In this document: positions 23,085-33,917 of the stretch, in pieces
How positions within the stretch are numbered: position 1 is the first letter of the stretch
How the letters are laid out: every line of letters begins with the position of its first letter
The notes under the pieces: generated by a model
Told to the model about the DNA's origin: nothing
The model's database searches: none
What the model saw: the letters and a program-made list of their open reading frames with translations, nothing else
Origin: Thereva unica
Taxonomy: Eukaryota > Arthropoda > Insecta > Diptera > Therevidae
DNA: 64,000 bases
Direction: 5' to 3'
Assembly (NCBI GenBank): GCA_949987705.1
Contig: OX465284.1
Span: 108,297,163 to 108,361,162 of the forward strand
Made by a program: the position numbers and the translations under genes

Positions 23085-24400
23085 CCAGTCATGTTGAAAA
23101 AATCATATTGGGAGATCTGAACGCCAAAGTAGGCCGGGAAACCGTATACCGGCAATATTTCGGCATCCACAGCTAATGACAATGCACAACGAGTTAAAGA
23201 GATGGCAGCAAGAAGAGGTCGTTGTAAGTACTAGATTTGCGTGTAAAAGTATCTCCAGATGGAGCTACTCGCAACAGAATAAACCATGTGTTGATAGACC
23301 ACCGCCACCTTTCGGGTCTGAGGAACCAGCTTCGACTCGGATCACTTGGATCTTGTTGGTACAGTGCTCCTAGAACGCATTACAATACTGAAAAGCTTTG
23401 TATCCGCTGTTCAGGCTCGAATCAACACAGCTGCACTACTCATCTGTGAACTAGAACAGTACAGAGAGCGCCGGCCGCACCAAACGCCCGGAAGTTCTAC
23501 GGAAGAGTCCGCAGCATGATGCAGTTCACACCACGTTGCACACACTGCAAGGCAAAGAAAGGAATCTGATTACCGATCCTAAGGGCATATAGGAGCGATG
23601 GGAAGAGCACTTTCATGCTAAATGATAGAATTTCAGAAAACAATTCAACACCTCTTCATGGACTTTAAAACCGCCTGTGTTAGCATAGCCAGAGTAGAAC
23701 TCTACAAAGCCACGACAGAATTCGGTATCCCCAACAAGCTGACATCACTATGTAGGTTGACCAAGACCAATGTGACAAGCCAAGTAAAGGTATCGGGAAC
23801 ACTGTCCAGACCAATCAACATCTATAATGGACTTCGACAAGGGGAAGTCCTGACCTCCTTTTAAACCTGGCGTTTGAGAAGGTGATCCGAGATTCGGGCG
23901 TGACGTCAAGGGGTACAATCCTCCACAAGTCCACCCAATTCCTGGCTTATGCAGACGACATTGAAATCATTGGAAGAACAACAACAACTGTACACGAAAC
24001 TTTCACCTAGATTGAGGGAGTGGCAGGAAATCCCGGCTGAAAATTAACGATAGCAATACAAAGTACATAGCGGCCTCGTCTATAAGAACACCTAACATTG
24101 GTCCCGCAATCAAGGTAGAGGAACACGAGTTTGAAGTGGTAAAATAATTTACCTACCTTGGGTCAATAGTATCAGCTGACAATAGCACGGAACCAAAGCT
24201 AACAAAGCCTACTATAGTCTGTCAAGGCTCTTCAAATCCAAGCTTCTAAGACCTATGCGGTGCGACGGATGGATGGTGTACACTAGGACGTTTAGAGGTT
24301 ATAGATGCCAAACTGGATGACATCGGCTCAGAATCGGGACCGGTGGAGAGAGCAGTTTTGAGAGGCAAATAGCTTGACAGATCTTTAAAAAATTCCATCG
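23085..24400 (+). pseudogene. RTE-like LINE: endonuclease end and most of the RT
   Basis: The endonuclease motif IILGDLNAKVGRETVY lies at 23103-23150, followed by a degenerate RINHVLIDHRHLSGLRN near 23280-23320, equivalent to the usual NQIDHVLIDxRH. The RT follows: LFMDFKTACVSIARVELYK (block A, first Asp kept) from about 23650, FGIPNKLTSLCRLTKTNV, then NGLRQGE near 23828, LAYADDIEIIGRTTTTV with the YADD intact at about 23943-23990, FTYLGSIVSADNSTEPK near 24147, and the C-terminal MPNWMTSAQNRDRWREQF near 24307-24360. Stops and frameshifts scatter through it, so it is a dead copy, but it is the most complete RT in the window. N-terminal endonuclease residues are missing. Confidence 0.9.
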
Positions 24401-24879
24401 TTCATCAACGTTTACATGCGCAAGATCAATACGCCTTAGAACTTTGCCGTCAACCATTTGCGCAATGGCCTAGTCAGCGTATCATGACTCTTAACACGAA
24501 GCGAATTTTATCGTACGATCGATATGACCTGAAAACTGGGAGAAGAGAGCAGTCCATTAAGATGAGCTGCACTGTTTTTGGTTGGTTTAAGATTTTTCGC
24601 TCATAAAAAGACTTTGTCTGTCCGTGGGTTTATGACCAACTGTTATGTTCAAAACTGCTGCAGCTAAAGACACGTGCTATATATCGAAAATTGCAGATCT
24701 CAGCGAGGATATATAAAACAGACCAAATGGACCAAATGCATATGAAAAAAATTCTAAAAACTGTGCTATAAAGCTAATTGGTTGTAGACCCTTATGGTTT
24801 GTAGCATTATCTACTTTTGTAGGAAGTATACATATATCCTTCTTTTGTCTGTTTTCAGGTTATTAAACAGAAATTCCAC

Positions 24880-24962
24880 TCCTTAATATATTTTTCGAGT
24901 AGATTTTTATGACCTTTTTATTACCCCGTTTTATTACCTTTTTATTACCCCTTAGTAATTAG
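24880..24962 (-). repeat. TTTATTACCCC repeats (GGGGTAATAAA family, copy 1)
   Basis: Three to four near-tandem 11-bp units TTTATTACCCC in the reverse orientation of those at 45045 and 46085. The neighbouring words (TCTTACAAAG on the minus strand) also resemble those copies. Confidence 0.55.
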
Positions 24963-24964
24963 CC

Positions 24965-27368
24965 ATGCTTTGTAAGAAAGTGATTTCTATCTAAGCTCGG
25001 TTTTTGATATAAAAGAAATGAAAACATACAAACTGGCTCTGAAAGCTCTATTTATGCCAATTATGATTTTATAAGGCTCTGAAGGAGTTCTTAGATTGAA
25101 TATTCTAATATTTGATGCGAAATACTTTGCATTTTTCATGACTTTTACCCGATTGGATATTAATCTTTATAAGTATTGACCGTTTTTGTCGTTCGTTTCT
25201 CATTCTTTCATCGCCTATTGCAGCATATTGACTGTCGTTCTTTATCAGGAGTCCATTTTTTCACTGCATACCACAACTGGTTTTCTACATCATTCATTTT
25301 CTACTTCAGTTGCAATCGGAAATCATTGCAATGCCAAAAAAAATTGTTGGCCTTATTTTAAAAATGACAACGAAAAGATTGGAAATGGTCTAAAGAAATG
25401 AACGGAGCTCCGTCGACATGCTGTAAAGTCCACCATTGAAATTGGAAAACTTCATTGACATGAAAAAACTTTTTTTTATAATTTTCTTGAGCAGCAGCAA
25501 AAAAGTACGAAGAAGAAGGAAATCCTGCTGTCCGGATCTGAATATCCACCGAAGAACCGACGAAGGATTTTCAATATCGCCCCCTCCGCTCCACTCCAGA
25601 ATATGGAAAGTCTCCCGGATCGATGATTCGGGCAACCCGCAACTGAATCCCTTCGCCTCCAGCGTAAGATGCACGAACACCCACACTGCGATGTTATCCC
25701 CACCTCAAGAACCATTTTGAATATTTCCACCGTAGAAGATGGAGCCAATTTTAAGTGTGTTTACGGTCGTTCGGTTTAAGAGGTAATCCTCCCGCATCCA
25801 GCCCTCGGGGGACATGAGAAGTATGACTCCGCCATACCTCGAGGCTCTCGAGGAGCGGGGATGCGAAATTCCTGTACTGAATATCCACTTTCTTTGCTCG
25901 CTCGAGTCCTTAAATCTTATCCCCATCCTGTGCCGTTGGTTTTATGGACCTGTTTATGTTATCCTCGTCTTTTTAATGTCATTCAAGAGGAAATATTCCT
26001 TTTTCAACGAGAACGTCGAGCAGCACACGATCTCCCCCGGGGATAAGGTCCTGTTGGCTGCGGATCTGGGATATCTCGGTGTGGTTAGACGCAGCTGTTT
26101 CCGGTATGAGATAAGCGCCAGGCAGGACACACTTCCCCAGTCTTATCTTGACGTAATGAAAAGTTTCTTTCACGTCGGATTTTTTCCGTGTCCGGTACGT
26201 AACAAGTGGGACATGCTCTAAAAAAGAGGACATGGTTAAAGCTGACCGACAGGCATCCAGGAGCTATGTAGTTCAAAGAACTATACAAGGACACTTATTT
26301 TGTGACGAGATTCCTAGTACTTTTTGTTGTTGTGCTCCTTTTATTAAGGACTAATTTACTATGCTAGATTTTTTTGCGGGCGCTCTTGCTCTTGTGTATC
26401 GCTGCTGACGTCAGTTTAGAAGGCGATGACATTGCGGAAATGTTGGGGTGATGTGGATATGAAAAATGAGGGTTGCTGGAGTGTCCTTAATCAAAATTTA
26501 CCCAGTAAATCGGTACAAGTTGCCAATAGGGAATTCCTATCCTGCTGCAGGGCTGTCGCGGCGAAGGGGGGTGAGATTAAGTGTTGTAAATTTTTAAGGC
26601 AATAAATTTTAATGGTTTTGATTGTGAAATTTTAATGGAACGGAATTTCCCCATTTCGATGTTGAATGTGTCCTTTTTTATAGAGAAGGGCGGATACTAA
26701 AGTTTGACCTTCGGATTATGATATTAAATTTAAATGTCGGAGGATGTATGCGGGCTGGGTCCTTGCTTTGACCTCAGCTGTTAGACCCTGAGGTCACACT
26801 TGTGTATTTAGTGTTTAGATCGGGCCGAGATTTGCATGATTTTACATGTTTTTTTTGTGGAGGGGGCTGGCAAACAATTTCATCTGGGGTTGGAGGAATT
26901 ATGCAAAAAAAAAAAAACAAGAAATGAAATCCCTAAGGGTTTACGAAGGTTTTTGGGGTGGGGATTTTTGAATATAGCTGAATATACCCCTTTTTAAGAT
27001 GTGGAATATTGATTTCGGGAACAGCGAATATAACACTCCATAGAGATAAAAGTTGATATGAGTTTTTGAAAGTGGATATGTTTTAGAGGGAGGTTTATAT
27101 TAAATTTAAATTCTGTCTATACCCCATTTTTTTGAACCAAACAAAGAACATCTGTTTCACACCTTAATATGATTTATAAAAAAGTAAAAAGATATGAATT
27201 TTAAAATTATAGGAAAAATAACACTGGTAGAACAAAGGAATATCGGAATACTCTGAGCCGTAGAGATTGGAAATGGCTGGAGGTTCGAAAGGTTTTTAAA
27301 CATGGCCGACCCATGTGAAGTCGACGTTTTCCAGGTCTGTTGGCATGTAGACAACCTTTTGAACGAAT
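24965..27368. other. No gene recognised; 135-codon plus frame at 25814-26221
   Basis: Region 25450-26250 is less AT-rich than its surroundings and carries several overlapping frames on both strands (plus 25814-26221, 135 codons; minus 25390-25686; minus 25476-25748). No motif, splice pattern or repeat similarity decides between them. It might be a decayed single-copy or transposon sequence; chance is equally likely. Confidence 0.4.
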
Positions 27369-27370
27369 GA

Positions 27371-27520
27371 GCAGAAGGCTTTCTAGGGTATTAATCCAAT
27401 TATTATGAACATACGTGTGGCTCGACCCACTACCCTAAGATTCAATTCTTCACGTTCTTTATACTGAGGTAGCCGGGTCCAATCTGATTAATGCGGAGAC
27501 GACAATAGAATCGAGTTGGG
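27371..27520 (+). repeat. ~150 bp dispersed repeat with TGGCTCGACCCA, copy 1
   Basis: Collinear with 31185-31330: GGCTTTCTAG, then GTGTGGCTCGACCCA, then ATACTGA-GTAGCCGG, then CAATAGAATCGAGTT. Many substitutions indicate an old family. The core also occurs at 20365-20602. Possibly the 3' end of a retroelement, because RT fragments lie just downstream. Confidence 0.65.
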
Positions 27521-27684
27521 AGTTTCGTAGGCGGGGTAGGTCTTCGGTTACATTGTACTATTTTCGCTTTCCACTCAATAGCACGGGGTAAAGGGGATGA
27601 TTAACTCTGAGCTCTAGTCTTTCACAAAAAAAACTAAACTCCGATCATTGACACATTTCTAAAAAAGCGGGTTGGGAGATTTAT

Positions 27685-27813
27685 TTCTGGCCAATCTGAT
27701 CGAATTTAAGCCCCAAACCATCTCTGCCGCTGTTCCTCAGGGCTCAATTCTATCACACACTCTGTTCTTAATCTTTATAATTGAGCTTCTCTCATTCATT
27801 TTATAGCTTCGCT
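27685..27813 (+). pseudogene. LINE RT fragment (VPQGSILS motif)
   Basis: The frame TISAAVPQGSILSHTLFLIF then IIELLSFIL and a stop is RT block 4/B of Jockey/CR1-like elements (consensus VPQGSxLSPxLFxxFxNDL). Only about 40 codons survive. The word CTCTGAGCTCTAGTCTTT just upstream (27608) recurs at 28296. Confidence 0.75.
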
Positions 27814-28465
27814 GAAGCCGGTGGACTTGATTGTCCTGATTCTGTGGGTACCCAGTAGTTTGGTATCTTCGAATCCAATTTTGTTCCTTAATCACTTGTG
27901 ATTTCAAAGAGTATAATGAAGCGTGGAAGCGTTTTTACGACTGTTGAGGCTGAGATATCCCGAATTCGGTATGCTTGAAACCAAGGTGGTAAGGGTTCAA
28001 CTGTGTCCATATGTGCATTGTAAAATTTGTTATTTAGAAGCTTAAAGACCTTAAATGGAGATTTTGTGTGTCCTGAATCTTTGAACTTTTGCCAATCAAG
28101 ACACGATCGCTCATCGATCACTCATTGCAGACTTCATTGATCGATGGCCAGAAGTATTCCTTGATAATTCGTTCGTCGACAAACGGCACGGTAAATGAAT
28201 GTCTGCTTGATCACGTCGTGTGTTGGGTGTTTGACTAGACCTTGCTGTCCGGCATTGTACTCAATAATAGATTCGTCGACAGTCCAAAGGGGCGGTTACC
28301 TCTGAGCTCCAGTCTTTAAAGAAAAAACATGTCGGACTTGTACTACATAGGGTAGTTCCTGAGTTTATCGAAATGCCACTTTCAAAGCTATACTTTCAGC
28401 TAGAACGAGCGGGCGGAGTTGCACAGTTGCAAACGAAAGTATATGCTGGCCTCGTTTGCAAAACG
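27814..28465. other. No gene recognised
   Basis: Contains a duplicated phrase ATTCGTTCGTCGACAAAC / ATAGATTCGTCGACAGTCC (about 28166 and 28266) and a second copy of the CTCTGAGCTCCAGTCTTT word. Otherwise nothing. Confidence 0.4.
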
Positions 28466-28469
28466 AACT

Positions 28470-28678
28470 GACGCACAATTATGGTAGAAGAGTATATCTT
28501 TGAAGGAGTTGAATCCTTCGCCTATCTTGGGTCGATATTTGCAGTCGACAACACAATGGCACCAAAAATAGGTGCACTGTTGCTAAAATCCAACAGAGCC
28601 TATTGTAGTCTGGCAAGTCTCAAATCCAAGCTTCTAGCACTGCCATCCAAGTTGCTGATGTACCAGACCAGACCAGGA
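28470..28678 (+). pseudogene. RTE-like LINE RT fragment
   Basis: The frame contains FEGVESFAYLGSIFAVDNTM, then KSNRAYCSLASLKSKLL and KLLMYQT, collinear with the FTYLGSIVSADNST region at 24147 and with RTE-type RTs in general. The expected continuation (IRPVLxYG) is broken because a TIR element begins at 28679. Confidence 0.85.
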
Positions 28679-28960
28679 AACGTCGTTACGAAAATTCGTC
28701 GTTATAACGAATTCTATTTTAGGGGCACGGAAAAATTCGTTTGTTTTGGCACTTGCAATAAGTGGATGTGTAGTGAAGAATGTCTGGGAGCGAGATTTCA
28801 TGTAAAGATGTTGTCCATCTACCAGTCTCTCAATTGACTAATCTGGAATATTTAATATATACTGACAGAGACCCCCTATTTGAGTTTTCGTCGTAACGAC
28901 GTAAAATTTGCTTCTTTGGTTTTCATCATTATAATGCTGAATTTTCGTCGTAACGACGTT
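28679..28960. mobile_element. ~282 bp TIR element inside the RTE fragment
   Basis: The ends read AACGTCGTTACGAAAATTCG and, in reverse complement, AACGTCGTTACGACGAAAAT. Internal copies of TTCGTCGTAACGACGT occur near 28885. No coding capacity. The right flank reads YQTGPLL, which may resume the interrupted RTE frame (MYQT on the left). No clear target duplication. Confidence 0.6.
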
Positions 28961-29138
28961 GAGGAATTATATCAAACCGGACCTCTGCTGGAAGAATGGC
29001 GTCGAGCAGGACACCGTGACCTTAGGAATGCCATGCTGGATTACATAGTTACGGAGTCGGGAACGGTGAAAGGAGCTTTTATAAGGAACGCATCTTGGTT
29101 ATAAAGAGGAGTAAATCAATTATAATCACTCATTTATA

Positions 29139-29264
29139 GCCTCGACACACCGCAACTGAATTATGAAGAAAATTCGTCATTAATGACAAAAATACGTCAT
29201 TATTAGGTTCTGTATTCATAATAAATGACGAATTTTCGTCATAATTATATCCGTGTGTTGAGAC
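29139..29264. mobile_element. 126 bp palindromic MITE with TA flanks
   Basis: The left half GCCTCGACACACCG ... GAAAATTCGTCATT pairs with the right half AATGACGAATTTTCGTC ... CGTGTGTTGAGAC. TA dinucleotides flank both ends (29137-29138 and 29265-29266), consistent with a Tc1/mariner-type target. Its inner motif GAAAATTCGTC is shared with the 28679-28960 element, so the two may be related. Confidence 0.7.
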
Positions 29265-29266
29265 TA

Positions 29267-31184
29267 TTTTACATTTATAGATTATTTTTTAAGGTCACCT
29301 GTGAGTAATTGCACTAAGAAGATTTAATCTCAACCCACAATGACAATCAACATTGGATGTCAGCGGTGCAATTACTCCCCTTAAAGAGATAATTAATCAC
29401 AAAAAAGAGAGATATATGAAAAATCACTAAAAACAAATAAATTACCCTTATCAAAATGTCGAACAAGAACTTCACATTAAACTTTCACTGGACTGCACTG
29501 CCTGCCTGCCATAAGCGGGCACATAAAAAATGAGAATTATGTCAGGACCATTAAAAATCCCTAATGGCGCACCAACAATCCAATTACGGGCTTACATGAA
29601 ACATCCCAGCCCGGAGGGACGCGCTCTGTCGTCAAATAGTCATCCATTAGCAAAAGTAAACTCTACCTCTACAGAGAATATATTCCTAAGATTATCCTTA
29701 ATTGAATTTGTGTGAATCTGGATCGAGAACAAAAAGGTCCTTATTGTGTGCGCGCGGTTATTTGCTGCTGGGGGATTTCCCTTTTGTTATGTTGTCCTTA
29801 TTCGGGGGCGGTCGGTCTCCGTTCTTCACCATCATAGTCATCATCATACCCACACTGGACTTACCGAAAAGTAGGCCAAAACCTTCTTCCATTCAAGCCT
29901 ATGTACCTTTAGTCCTCGTTGTAGTTTTTTTTTCGTCCTTTTTAATAATTTGCCATTGTTGCATGCTGCTCCTGGGTAGGACTTTATTGTTCGGCCAACC
30001 TGCACACATTGTTATTCTCGAGGCTTTAGCCCCGCTGAGAAGAAGTAGGAAAACATGAAGATAGAGCTCTGGCTGTACTACAGGCAGATAGGCCAGCACC
30101 AGCCGCCGGATCGAGTCCTTTGCAATTTAAATCAACAAAGGATAACGTCAGGACAGCCAGAGCAACATTTGTCGTTCACCTCGGCCCACCCCCGCGCACG
30201 TTTCTTTCCCGAAAATGAAACAAAACAGAAACGAACCGAGGATAAAGCTAGCGACGACGGGCAAGCAACATTCACTCAACCATGGAATATATGAGCACAG
30301 AATGAACGATAGTGGGCCGAGGGTGGGGCGGGCGGCTAAAGAGAAAAGTAAGTAATGGGGACAATCTAGTTCCAGCAGAACTTGCAAAAAGGATGTTATT
30401 CCATATTTAACAGGACTTTAGTGATTGCTGGCTGCTGCTGCTGCTGGTACTACTACTGTTGCTGGAATACTAGAAGCTTTCTTCTCCAACAATATTTCAG
30501 AGCCGTAATAAAAATGCAGCCATTGCGGAAGTAATTCTATGCCTGCTGTGATGTCGATGACGTGCTCGACTGACATAATTCTCCAACAGGAGAGTTCATA
30601 TCCTTAAGAGGCACAGAGGATAACGGCGTAATTTAATGAAGAAAGGATATGAATTCTTAACATGAATGCACTAATGTAAAGCTGGCGACTCTTGAATATT
30701 TCATGACGTTAGTTTCGACGCGAATATGTGCGCGATGCTTGATTTATGCACAGAGTGAGTGAGAGTTAAACTTTGAGATTTATGCTATTCCCTGGTAAAA
30801 TTGAGTTCTTGCCCGAGGATATAGACGAGAGGTGATGTAAGCTGTAACAGGAGAAGATTTTAGATAAGATTTATATAATAGATTAGCTTGGGTTTTATCA
30901 TTTCATGATGTATTTAAGTTTGCGCTGAAGGGGTATCAGGTAGTGTTGTTTTATAGTTTTTGCTACTTCAGTACAACACAGACGAACACCTAGCTGCTCT
31001 GTTACCAAAACCTAATCTCATCTCCCCATGATGTTCACTGGCGTACTTCTTCGGAAAGAGCTAACGGGAGACAGTCGAATAGCGCGTGCCCTGCGCCATA
31101 AAACAAAGTTTTAAGCCGGTTGGGGAGAGACTTAGCTACCCACTTCCACAAAAGCACTCCTGCTACGAACGGGAAAACAGTACC
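29267..31184. other. No gene recognised
   Basis: Frames of up to 118 codons (plus 29702-30058) are hydrophobic, overlap an opposing frame and show no motif. A CTG/GCT triplet run lies at 30428-30448. No other structure seen. Confidence 0.45.
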
Positions 31185-31330
31185 TAGAAAGGCTTTCTAG
31201 GATATTAATCTATATTATGTCACACGTGTGGCTCGACCCATGACCCTGGGAGTAATTACTCCATGTTCTCTATACTGATGTAGCCGGGCCCAATCCAATT
31301 AATGCTGAGGCAATGATAGAATCGAGTTTA
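31185..31330 (+). repeat. ~150 bp dispersed repeat with TGGCTCGACCCA, copy 2
   Basis: Collinear partner of 27371-27520 (see there): AGAAAGGCTTTCTAG, CACGTGTGGCTCGACCCA, GATGTAGCCGGGCCCAATCC, GATAGAATCGAGTT. It lies about 290 bp before the 36-bp minisatellite. Confidence 0.65.
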
Positions 31331-31618
31331 TAAAGAGGAAGTTTCGTGTAGAAACCGGATGAATAATGCTAAAAGGTAGTCTGGACCGACCTGGATATTG
31401 AGGCTATGCCCCTCGCGTTTGATATCTTAAACGATGTACGAGTTTGGAAATATTTATTGCCGAAGGTTACTCCCCAATTGAGTTGTTCTGTTGATGAACG
31501 AATTTCTTGACACGCGTGTACGCGTAAACGAGGATTGTTAGCTATGAGATGAATTAAGTGTAGTCTTCACCGCTAGAACTTTAAGAGATGATTCAGCCGT
31601 TGGATTCATCCTGCTAGT

Positions 31619-31906
31619 GGGTAGAGCCACACGCGCACTCGTAATACTGGGCATGAGTCGAGGTACACGTGCACTCATAATACTGGGCATGAGTCGGGGC
31701 ACACTTGCATTCATAATACTGGGCATGAGTCGAGGCACACGTGCACTCATAATACTGGGCATGGGTGGAGGCACACGTGCACTCATAATACTGGGCATGA
31801 GTCGAGGGACACGTGCACTCATAATACTGGGCATCAGTCGAGGCACATGTGCACTCATAATACTGGGCATGAGTCGAGGCACACTTGCATTCATAATACT
31901 GGGCAT
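31619..31906. repeat. Minisatellite, eight 36-bp units
   Basis: Eight exact-length units with consensus GAGTCGAGGCACACGTGCAC followed by TCATAATACTGGGCAT. Units 3 and 8 share a variant (ACACTTGCATTCATAAT), so the order is roughly A-A-B-A-A-A-A-B, suggesting multi-unit duplication. The A unit carries the palindrome CACGTG. Because 36 is a multiple of three, the array is open in several frames on both strands (104-122 codons); these are repeat translations, not a gene. There are no spacers, so it is not a CRISPR array. Confidence 0.9.
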
Positions 31907-32283
31907 GAGTCTGATGTTTGTTCAACATGCGGTTTTTAAAGAAAATACTTTTTCCGATTACTTGTTTAAATCTTTTATTATCTAGTATTATTATGGTATT
32001 TTAATTAAGTCTTATCACTAGTATTTATAATTAGGTTTTATTATTTATGATCTTTACAAATTCTATTTAGCGCGCGGCGGGACCTTGAGTGTCGCTATGG
32101 AGGAACCTTGGACAGTGAGTGAAAATTGGAGATGCCGGAAATTGGCTATCTCACTATGGACCGGGGAAAACGGCAAGATCACTGAACTTTCGTTCGGTGA
32201 TCGATGGAGTGTTCCGACTGATCGTTTTGATCGTGTCGGAAGTTGTTGTGTGACATTGCGTAATTAAACTTTACGCGGTCACT
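31907..32283. other. AT-rich insert between array and orphan unit
   Basis: About 375 bp separate the array from one more unit-like copy at 32287. The left part is very AT-rich. The right part (32070-32230) has balanced composition and a 60-codon frame without a motif. It might be an insertion that split the array. Confidence 0.35.
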
Positions 32284-32284
32284 A

Positions 32285-32316
32285 CAAGTCGAGGCACACG
32301 TGTGCTCATAATATTA
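32285..32316. repeat. Orphan copy of the 36-bp unit
   Basis: GTCGAGGCACACGTG then TGCTCATAATATT matches the minisatellite unit about 380 bp beyond the array end. Confidence 0.7.
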
Positions 32317-32319
32317 TTA

Positions 32320-33909
32320 ACTAATTTTAAAAGCTTTGTCGAAATGATATTTGTGATCGTAGAAGTAATTGTCATTGGACGGCAATTAGGGAGGTTGTTT
32401 GAGTCGCCTTTTGTCGATATGAGCTCAAATACTTTTCAAGAGTCAGGATAAACTCTGGAGAAGCATGAAAGGGAAAATATTACCAAATTATGGAAACCTC
32501 GTTTCGCAAGAATGGAAAAAATGACAAAAAAACTCGATGGCTCGCCTGGGCTATTCTTTACGGTTTAAAATTAACTCAATTACTCCAAACTAATCTAACT
32601 TTTATTTGTGAAAATATTTGGCACATCAACTTTGACACTTTGAAAGAAAATAAAAATAAAACCCCGAACACCCCAATCCCTTTTGGAACATTTGAAACCC
32701 ATTACACCCCACCCCTAGGGCCCCAAAAATTCTGTTTTTAAAATGACCAACTACCAAACTACCACCCACAAAATCACACCGCTATTGTTGTCCAGCCTCC
32801 TTTTTATATATCATTAAAAAAAACGAAATTCCCAATTCAAGGGCATAAAAAATCACCAACCAGGACATCCTAACGACTCTCAACCTAATCCTTCTGGAGC
32901 CAGAGTGCTATTTGGGACATTCCCCATAGTCAAATGTTATCCAATTTTGCGACCCCGCCTCCCCCAAAAAAATTGATCCTTTATCGAGAATATATTTTAA
33001 GGATTCCGGACCTTTAGTGCGAGAGTGTACATTTCCTGTCGACTCTATTCACTCAATGGTTATCATCCTGGCGAAATGTCCAATTTACAGACTACACTGT
33101 AAGCTGGATAGGAGCCAAAATATCACTTTGTGTGTGGAGTAGCATCAATATAGTATCAATAGAGGGCATTGGGAGAGGACCAAAGGCGGGTACCCCAGAA
33201 ACATATCAAGATGTCAAAGTGGTACACGTACGTGTTTATATTCGAGTCTTGGAGTCATCCTTTCTTGGGGTGGTTGATTGTGGACCCGGGAATTGGGTAG
33301 GACACTCTCATAAAAAATGCATTCGGAGCACTTTGGCAGAGGCACAAGAAATCGAATTGGCATTTTGGCAGAAGTTTTATTGCTGTGTGGTTGTGGATTC
33401 AAGTATCGATATTATGGATTATGCATTTTTTAACGTTAGTTTTTTTTAGTTTTATATAGAGAGAGATAATACACCGGGATAATATCCAGAAAGGAAGTGC
33501 TGCGACTAGCCACAATATAGACATGGAGACAAAGTATCGCGGTTTTTTGTATCTATATACAGACGGGTTATGGTAGATTCATTGGACCACTTGAGTACCT
33601 TTTATATCTAGATTTGGCACGATTTTATACTTACGGTGGGTGGTTGTCTTATCTTTTGCTCTTCATTGTCTTTGTTGTAAATCGTTTTTCATGATAACGT
33701 TGTGGTTCCAAAACAGGAGATTAACGGTGGCTAGACGTTGAATAGATATGAAAATTACAAGCGACAATCACGGTGCCAAAATTAAGAACTACTTTACTTA
33801 GCCAAGAATAGGAGAGTAATATTTGGACGTTCATAAGATATATCATGATTAAAATTTAAAGAGAGTATTGCTCATGTAGCGTGTGGGATCCATGTGGCAA
33901 ATGAGGGGG
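32320..33909. other. No gene recognised
   Basis: A 105-codon plus frame at 33132-33449 has no recognisable motif. The rest is AT-rich with A/C-rich patches near 32640-32800. Confidence 0.4.
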
Positions 33910-33917
33910 ATGTCGAT

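Noticed and set aside
25814..26221. 135-codon plus-strand frame
   Set aside because: No family motif, and minus frames of about 70-98 codons overlap or abut it. Not enough to call a gene.
31619..31906. Regular array resembling a CRISPR
   Set aside because: Units are directly contiguous with no unique spacers, and the context is eukaryotic.
31538..31985. Three overlapping frames of 104-122 codons with a regular repeat protein
   Set aside because: They translate the 36-bp minisatellite, whose unit length is a multiple of three, so all frames stay open.
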